Assembly (NCBI GenBank): GCA_934645175.1
Contig: CAKUDE010000048.1
Span: 1 to 9,821 of the forward strand
Length of the DNA: 9,821 nt
From: an uncultured Oscillospiraceae bacterium
Lineage (GTDB): Bacteria; Bacillota; Clostridia; Oscillospirales; Oscillospiraceae
Reading direction: 5' to 3'
Made by a program: the position numbers and the translations under genes. Shown here piece after piece: positions 6,762 through 9,821 of this stretch (position 1 is its first letter; the number at the start of each line of letters is the position of its first letter). The notes under the pieces are model-generated. The model made no database searches and was not told the DNA's origin. It saw only the letters and a list, made by a program, of their open reading frames with translations.

Positions 6762-7404
6762 AACGTAACGCCTCATTCTTCGCCCATGGCGCGAGGAGGA
6801 TGCAGATGACTTATACACATACGCAAGCGACCCCGATGTAGGCCCACCTGCCGGATGGCCGCCGCACACGAGTGTGGAGAACAGCTGTGAGATCATTCGA
6901 ACGGTTCTGTCCGCGCCCGATACCTTTGCCGTGTGCCTGAAAGAGAATGGCAAGCCTATCGGCAGCATCGGTTTTCACCGCAACGACCTTGCCGAGGCTG
7001 ACGACGAATACGAGCTCGGCTATTGGATTGGCAAGACATATTGGGGGCAGGGGCTCATTCCCGAAGCCTCGCGCGAGATGCTCCGCTATGCCTTTGAGGA
7101 TCTCAAAATGAACCGCATCTGGTGTGGCTATTATGACGGCAACGAAAAGTCCTATCGCGTGCAGGAAAAGCTCGGATTCGTCTACCAGCGAAAGACCGAG
7201 GGCATCGAAGTGTCGCTGCTCGGCGAGATCCGCACGGGGCACTCGAATCTTATGACCAAGGAGCGTTGGCAGAAGGTTGAACTGTTCCGTCAGCAGAAGA
7301 AATTGCTCGATACCTTCCTGCAAAACGGCGCGATCTCTCAGGCGCAGTACAATAAAAGCTTTGGCGACCTGGTCGAGCTGATGGAGATGCACGGGGTAGA
7401 ATAA
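6751..7404 (+). pseudogene. GNAT (RimJ/RimL-type) acetyltransferase with in-frame stop at codon 6
   Basis: The natural start ATG at 6751 overlaps the preceding gene and reads MILET, then TAA at 6766-6768, then [20 protein letters not shown]. The family N-terminus is typically ETxRLxLRPW, so TAA most likely replaces a Glu codon (GAA) by one base change. The rest of the domain is intact: a [20 protein letters not shown] acetyl-CoA loop, [15 protein letters not shown], then EKLGF. Such enzymes move an acetyl group from acetyl-CoA to amines of protein N-termini, antibiotics or metabolites. The only downstream restart is a weak GTG at 6874 with no ribosome binding site, which would lose the first beta strand and helix. 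After the usual GNAT end near ERW there is an extra 45-residue segment with [16 protein letters not shown], seen in my memory as a small stand-alone Firmicute protein. A sequencing error remains possible. Confidence 0.75.
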
Positions 7405-7410
7405 AGATAC

Positions 7411-7417
7411 GGAGAAG
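7411..7417 (+). promoter_or_regulatory. ribosome binding site GGAGAAG of the deformylase gene
   Basis: A purine-rich GGAGAAG lies 4 bases before the ATG at 7422 and supports that start. It falls in the 17-base gap after the GNAT stop, consistent with operon expression. Confidence 0.5.
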
Positions 7418-7421
7418 TGAA

Positions 7422-7847
7422 ATGATAAAAGAACTAATGCACGATCCTATCTTCCTTGCAGGGAAGTCGGAGGTCGCAACAAAAGAGGATTTGCAGGTCG
7501 CTCAGGACTTGCTGGATACGTTGCTGGCGCACAAGGAAAGCTGTGTCGGTATGGCGGCGAATATGATAGGCGTGCGCAAGCGCATCATTGCCTTTCGCGA
7601 CGAGAGCGGACGAGCTCCTACATATACCGTGATGCTCAACCCCGAGATCATCAAAAAGGATGATGCGTATGACACTGAAGAAGGCTGTCTGTCGCTTCTC
7701 GGAGGTCCCCGCAAGTGCAAACGGTATAAAACCATCAAGGTGCAGTATCAAACAGCTGAGATGCAGACAAGGGTGAAAACATATACTGGTTGGACGGCGC
7801 AGATCATTCAGCACGAGGTGGATCATTGCAACGGGGTTTTGATATAG
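7422..7847 (+). CDS. def: peptide deformylase family protein, variant motif I
   Basis: The 141-residue protein contains the deformylase motifs. Motif I is GMAANMIG at 43-50, motif II is EEGCLS at 86-91, and motif III is QHEVDH at 130-135. C89, H131 and H135 would bind the catalytic metal and E132 act as base. The enzyme removes the formyl group from the initiator Met of new proteins in the cytoplasm. In canonical deformylases motif I is GLAAPQ, whose Gln helps stabilise the transition state; here the corresponding position appears to be Met. The protein is also shorter than the usual 150-190 residues and ends right after motif III, with little C-terminal helix. This short GMAAN-type class occurs in Clostridia beside normal deformylases. 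It may be a secondary, possibly antibiotic-tolerant, deformylase or act on another substrate. The gene ends the co-directional operon. Confidence 0.85.
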   Translation: MIKELMHDPIFLAGKSEVATKEDLQVAQDLLDTLLAHKESCVGMAANMIGVRKRIIAFRDESGRAPTYTVMLNPEIIKKDDAYDTEEGCLSLLGGPRKCKRYKTIKVQYQTAEMQTRVKTYTGWTAQIIQHEVDHCNGVLI

Positions 7848-7892
7848 TCTGCAAGATGATTGAAACTTAATTGCTAACTTTCCCGTTTTCGC

Positions 7893-7921
7893 TGGACTTC
7901 CCGCCGTTTTCATGGTATTGT
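7893..7921 (+). promoter_or_regulatory. candidate promoter for the small ORF and XRE gene
   Basis: TGGACT at 7893-7898 and TATTGT at 7916-7921 are separated by 17 bases, each matching the sigma-A consensus at four of six positions, with an extended TG before the -10. It lies in the 100-base gap after the deformylase gene and just upstream of a strong Shine-Dalgarno. Moderate match only. Confidence 0.35.
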
Positions 7922-7947
7922 GTGTGCTTACAAAGGAGGTGCGCACA

Positions 7948-8064
7948 ATGGCACGGATTACGACAAAAGAATATTGCGGCAAGGCAAATGAAAAAACGGA
8001 GACTGTTTTCCCGGGGACAAACCCAGAGGTGCAGTCTCCGTTTGTGTTACAGGCGAAGGAGTGA
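7948..8064 (+). CDS. 38-residue small protein upstream of XRE regulator
   Basis: A short frame from ATG 7948 to TGA 8062-8064 is preceded by an excellent Shine-Dalgarno, AAAGGAGG at 7932-7939, eight bases before the start. The peptide begins MARITTKEYC, is hydrophilic, and ends FVLQAKE. It has no signal peptide, membrane segment or domain I recognise. Its stop lies six bases before the start of the XRE gene, whose own ribosome binding site AAGGAG (8056-8061) is inside the last codons, so the two are likely translationally coupled. The frame contains a perfect 12-base inverted repeat. It may be a leader peptide that controls the regulator, or a small partner protein. The strong ribosome binding site is the main evidence that it is translated. 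Confidence 0.6.
   Translation: MARITTKEYCGKANEKTETVFPGTNPEVQSPFVLQAKE
7994..8043 (+). repeat. perfect 12-base inverted repeat inside the small ORF
   Basis: AAACGGAGACTG (7994-8005) and CAGTCTCCGTTT (8032-8043) are exact reverse complements with a 26-base loop that itself contains CCCGGG. As RNA it forms a strong stem-loop 27 bases before the XRE start codon and followed by a weak T-rich run (TTTGTGTT). It could be an attenuator, an RNA thermometer-like block on the XRE ribosome binding site, or a DNA operator. Confidence 0.6.
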
Positions 8065-8070
8065 AAAGCA

Positions 8071-8412
8071 ATGAATAACAACAGCGCTCCTTTTGTCATC
8101 GGCAGGCGCATTGCCGACTTGCGCCGCGAAGTCGGGCTTACACAAGGAGAGCTGGCGGAAAAAGCGGATATTTCGGTGGTGCATCTGTCAAACATTGAGC
8201 TCGGCAAGAAAACGCCGGGATTATCCACACTCATCCGCATTGCAGAGGCGCTCGATGTGGCAACTGACTGGATTCTGCGGGCAAATACACCCGGCACATA
8301 CGCCGTGGCGAACGAGAAAATCGGAGAGTTGCTTGCCGACTGCACGAATGACGAAATGTTGAGCATTCTTCGCATTCTTGAAGAAGTCAAGAAAGCCATG
8401 CGGCATAACTGA
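8071..8412 (+). CDS. XRE-family helix-turn-helix regulator
   Basis: The 113-residue protein has a classic XRE/Cro-CI helix-turn-helix at about residues 9-65: IGRRIADLRREVGLTQGELAE, then DISVVHLSNIELGKKTPGLSTL and LIRIAEALDV. It binds operator DNA as a dimer in the family. The remaining 45 residues (LLADCTNDEMLSILRILEEVKKAM) form an amphipathic helix pair that probably mediates dimerisation. Size and layout resemble SinR/ImmR-type repressors of Gram-positive accessory elements. It follows the 38-codon ORF by six bases and is likely expressed with it. It converges on the XRE-TPR gene on the other strand, leaving about 160 bases between the stops. Its target is unknown; autoregulation through the nearby inverted repeat is a reasonable guess. 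Confidence 0.9.
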   Translation: MNNNSAPFVIGRRIADLRREVGLTQGELAEKADISVVHLSNIELGKKTPGLSTLIRIAEALDVATDWILRANTPGTYAVANEKIGELLADCTNDEMLSILRILEEVKKAMRHN

Positions 8413-8427
8413 ATAAGGAACGGCGTT

Positions 8428-8457
8428 AGCGGGACTGTCAGCCTCGCTTTCGCTTTT
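8428..8457 (+). terminator. weak candidate terminator after the XRE gene
   Basis: AGCGGG (8428-8433) can pair with CTCGCT (8443-8448), with one G-U pair and a nine-base loop, followed by TTCGCTTTT. The stem is short and the T-run interrupted, so this is only a possible rho-independent terminator. Confidence 0.3.
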
Positions 8458-8540
8458 GAATGCAATTTACAAGCAAATGCGTAGAGCGCGCATGCGACCG
8501 TTTTGACAGCAATGCGGGCCATCAGAATCTGCGCCGCAGG

Positions 8541-8569
8541 AAACAAAGAAAGCCCCGCCGGAGCGGGGC
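8541..8569 (-). terminator. rho-independent terminator of the minus-strand XRE-TPR gene
   Basis: GCCCCGC (8552-8558) and GCGGGGC (8563-8569) form a perfect seven-pair GC stem with a four-base loop. On the minus strand the stem is followed by TTTCTTTGTTT (complement of 8541-8551), the U-rich tail of an intrinsic terminator. It starts five bases past the stop of the minus-strand gene. There is no T-run on the plus-strand side. Confidence 0.85.
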
Positions 8570-8574
8570 AGACG

Positions 8575-9708
8575 TCAGCAAGTGAAGCATTCCACGTATT
8601 GCGGATTTTCTTTTATGCGTTTCTTGAATTCATCTGGCAAAATCTCAATCCAGCCTTTCCAAAATGTCTGAGAAAGCGACGGAAATTTTTCGCTTGGGAC
8701 TGTAACTTTAGCTACGAGTGGAGAAGAATATTGATATTCACCGGTACAACGTATGGACTGATAAAGTTTTATATGCTCAAAGCCTTTTTTGAAATATTCA
8801 AGTGCTGTCTCGGTGTGATTTTGACGAGCATCAAATACTGCCGCGTACAAATAGAGCCTTCCTATATGGCTGTGTGCAACACCGCACCGCCCATCACTGA
8901 AAACCGATTCATACAACCGGGCAAGATCCATCAAAAGCTTGATTCCTTCAGCTGTTGTAAAGAGAGATATTTTTGTACACACGGAATTCGCGAGAACATT
9001 ATTCAATTCGTTCAACAGGGAAATAATCGCTTCTCCTTGATATTTGTCCCGCTCTTCTGCTTCGGTGGCCTTTGGCATGGCGATTTCACGGCACATGACA
9101 ATGGAGTTTTGTCCCGAAGCCAAGGCTTTTGCTTTATCATGATAGCCCATCTTTGCATATCCGGTTATCATCATCATAGTGACTGCATCACGGTCTTCGG
9201 GCGAGATGTCCATACCCAAAGCTTTTTCAAATACGCGGAGTTCTTCCTGCCAGTATACATTATTTGAGTTATATTCGGTGTCTTCATATGCATAATCGGA
9301 GTCGGTTGTGGTATAGCTTCGCGCACCGTATTTCTTCCAGCCTTGGATATTCAGCGCATATCCGAGTTTGACGAGCACCTGCGGTTCGGACGGAAACTCT
9401 TCTTCCGCCGAGCGGAGCATTCGGATGCATTCTGTCATGTCTTCCTGACTGTTTAACGCAATTTCTGCCTCATTCAATATGTTTTTCAGCTTTTCCTGTC
9501 TGTCTTTACTGTACCCGAAAAGCTCGTCGATACTGACATTGAAATAGTTTGCAATCGCGGGTATCAGCTCCATGTCGGGATAACCGCCGTTTGCTTCCCA
9601 GCGGGAAACCGCCTGCGGGCTTACGCCAAGCACTCCCGCCAAGTCCTCCTGCTTTCTTCCATCGCGTTGGCGGAGCTGTCGTATTTTTTCGCCGATTTTA
9701 ATATTCAT
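8575..9708 (-). CDS. XRE-family regulator with C-terminal TPR-like helical domain
   Basis: The 377-residue protein has an N-terminal helix-turn-helix (residues about 4-62): IGEKIRQLRQRDGRKQEDLA, then VSPQAVSRWEANGGYPDMELIPAIANYF, ending in DELFGY. The rest is helical and TPR-like, with pairs of helices such as CIRMLRSAEEEFPSEPQVLVKLGYALN, YAKMGYHDKAKALA, LMDLARLYESVF and ALEYFKKGFEHIKLY. This architecture is frequent in Clostridia, where the helical part may sense a peptide or other ligand, as in Rgg/PlcR-like regulators, but its ligand is not known. AGGAG (complement of 9717-9721) precedes the ATG at 9708-9706. It has its own promoter and terminator and is transcribed towards the small XRE gene. 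A divergent gene probably lies beyond the right end of the window and would be the obvious candidate target. Confidence 0.9.
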   Translation of the reverse strand: MNIKIGEKIRQLRQRDGRKQEDLAGVLGVSPQAVSRWEANGGYPDMELIPAIANYFNVSIDELFGYSKDRQEKLKNILNEAEIALNSQEDMTECIRMLRSAEEEFPSEPQVLVKLGYALNIQGWKKYGARSYTTTDSDYAYEDTEYNSNNVYWQEELRVFEKALGMDISPEDRDAVTMMMITGYAKMGYHDKAKALASGQNSIVMCREIAMPKATEAEERDKYQGEAIISLLNELNNVLANSVCTKISLFTTAEGIKLLMDLARLYESVFSDGRCGVAHSHIGRLYLYAAVFDARQNHTETALEYFKKGFEHIKLYQSIRCTGEYQYSSPLVAKVTVPSEKFPSLSQTFWKGWIEILPDEFKKRIKENPQYVECFTC

Positions 9709-9716
9709 ATGTTATT

Positions 9717-9721
9717 CTCCT
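9717..9721 (-). promoter_or_regulatory. ribosome binding site AGGAG of the XRE-TPR gene
   Basis: CTCCT on the plus strand reads AGGAG on the minus strand, eight bases before the ATG. It fixes the start at 9708. Confidence 0.7.
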
Positions 9722-9732
9722 GTTATCGTTAT

Positions 9733-9740
9733 CACCGGTG
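9733..9740. promoter_or_regulatory. palindrome CACCGGTG, possible operator
   Basis: The eight-base palindrome CACCGGTG lies between the predicted -10 box and the ribosome binding site of the XRE-TPR gene. This is a common place for an autoregulatory operator. It is short, so chance is not excluded. Confidence 0.3.
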
Positions 9741-9747
9741 TGATTAT

Positions 9748-9776
9748 ATTTTATCATGAAAGCCGTTCGTCGTCAA
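9748..9776 (-). promoter_or_regulatory. sigma-A type promoter of the XRE-TPR gene
   Basis: On the minus strand TTGACG (complement of 9771-9776) and TAAAAT (complement of 9748-9753) are separated by 17 bases, each matching the consensus at five of six positions. It lies about 40 bases before the start codon. Confidence 0.65.
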
Positions 9777-9799
9777 TTATCAATTTGTTGTTTAGCGAA

Positions 9800-9821
9800 C
9801 AAGTATAACTTGATTGACATC
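9800..9821 (+). promoter_or_regulatory. inverted repeat and -35-like box of a divergent promoter, cut by window end
   Basis: CAAGT (9800-9804) and ACTTG (9808-9812) form a 5+5 inverted repeat around ATA, and an exact TTGACA follows at 9814-9819. This looks like the -35 element and upstream operator of a plus-strand gene starting beyond the window. The -10 box is not visible, so the call is incomplete. Confidence 0.35.

Noticed and set aside
6811..7392. Minus-strand frame of 193 codons opposite the GNAT gene
   Set aside because: Antisense shadow in GC-rich DNA; the plus strand has conserved acetyltransferase motifs and the minus frame has no recognisable domain or good start.
7434..8546. Long minus-strand open frame (370 codons) opposite the deformylase and XRE genes
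   Set aside because: The translation is low in domain-like order, rich in Ser/Cys/Arg, and lies antisense to two genes with clear motifs and ribosome binding sites.
8503..9267. Plus-strand frame of 254 codons opposite the XRE-TPR gene
   Set aside because: Cys/Phe-rich translation without domain features; the minus strand has promoter, ribosome binding site, helix-turn-helix and terminator.
1..9821. CRISPR array, tRNA, rRNA
   Set aside because: No regularly spaced repeats, no cloverleaf-like segments and no rRNA-like stretches were seen on either strand by eye.

Overview
The window looks like chromosomal DNA of a low-to-mid GC Gram-positive gut-type Firmicute (Clostridia, perhaps Oscillospiraceae-like). 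This rests on AGGAG-type ribosome binding sites, a lipoprotein-type signal, small XRE regulators and the mix of short accessory enzymes. It is an inference from gene style; no rRNA or tRNA is present to confirm it.

Region 1 (1-333) is the 3' part of a Nudix hydrolase gene of normal, fairly GC-rich composition. Region 2 (about 272-5446) is a strikingly AT-rich block with four tightly packed same-strand genes: an AlbA_2/Schlafen-type protein, a Dam-type adenine methyltransferase, a HerA-like ATPase and a NurA-like protein with a zinc ribbon. I read this as a horizontally acquired, probably anti-phage, cassette dropped into an accessory region. The NurA-like partner appears to have lost the acidic signature residues of active NurA nucleases, while the AlbA_2 protein keeps acidic residues at the spacing of the Schlafen RNase triad. 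The nuclease effector may therefore be the first gene, with HerA plus a nuclease-dead NurA as sensor or translocase platform and the methyltransferase as self-marking enzyme. I do not recognise the four-gene set as a named system, but I cannot search for it.

The cassette is flanked by the 7-base direct repeat TTAAAAG (265-271 and 5447-5453). Removing one copy plus the cassette would join the Nudix frame directly, in frame, to the TipAS-domain gene that follows. This suggests that the insertion split or rearranged the original locus.

Region 3 (5462-7847) returns to GC-rich DNA and holds a compact operon: a TipAS ligand-binding domain without its DNA-binding half, a rhodanese lipoprotein, a CDP-alcohol phosphatidyltransferase, a GNAT acetyltransferase with an early in-frame stop, and a variant peptide deformylase. 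Region 4 (7848-9821) is regulatory: a 38-codon ORF with a perfect 12-base inverted repeat leading into a small XRE repressor gene, then a convergent XRE-TPR regulator on the minus strand with its own terminator and a recognisable promoter. No transposase, integrase, CRISPR array, tRNA or rRNA was seen.
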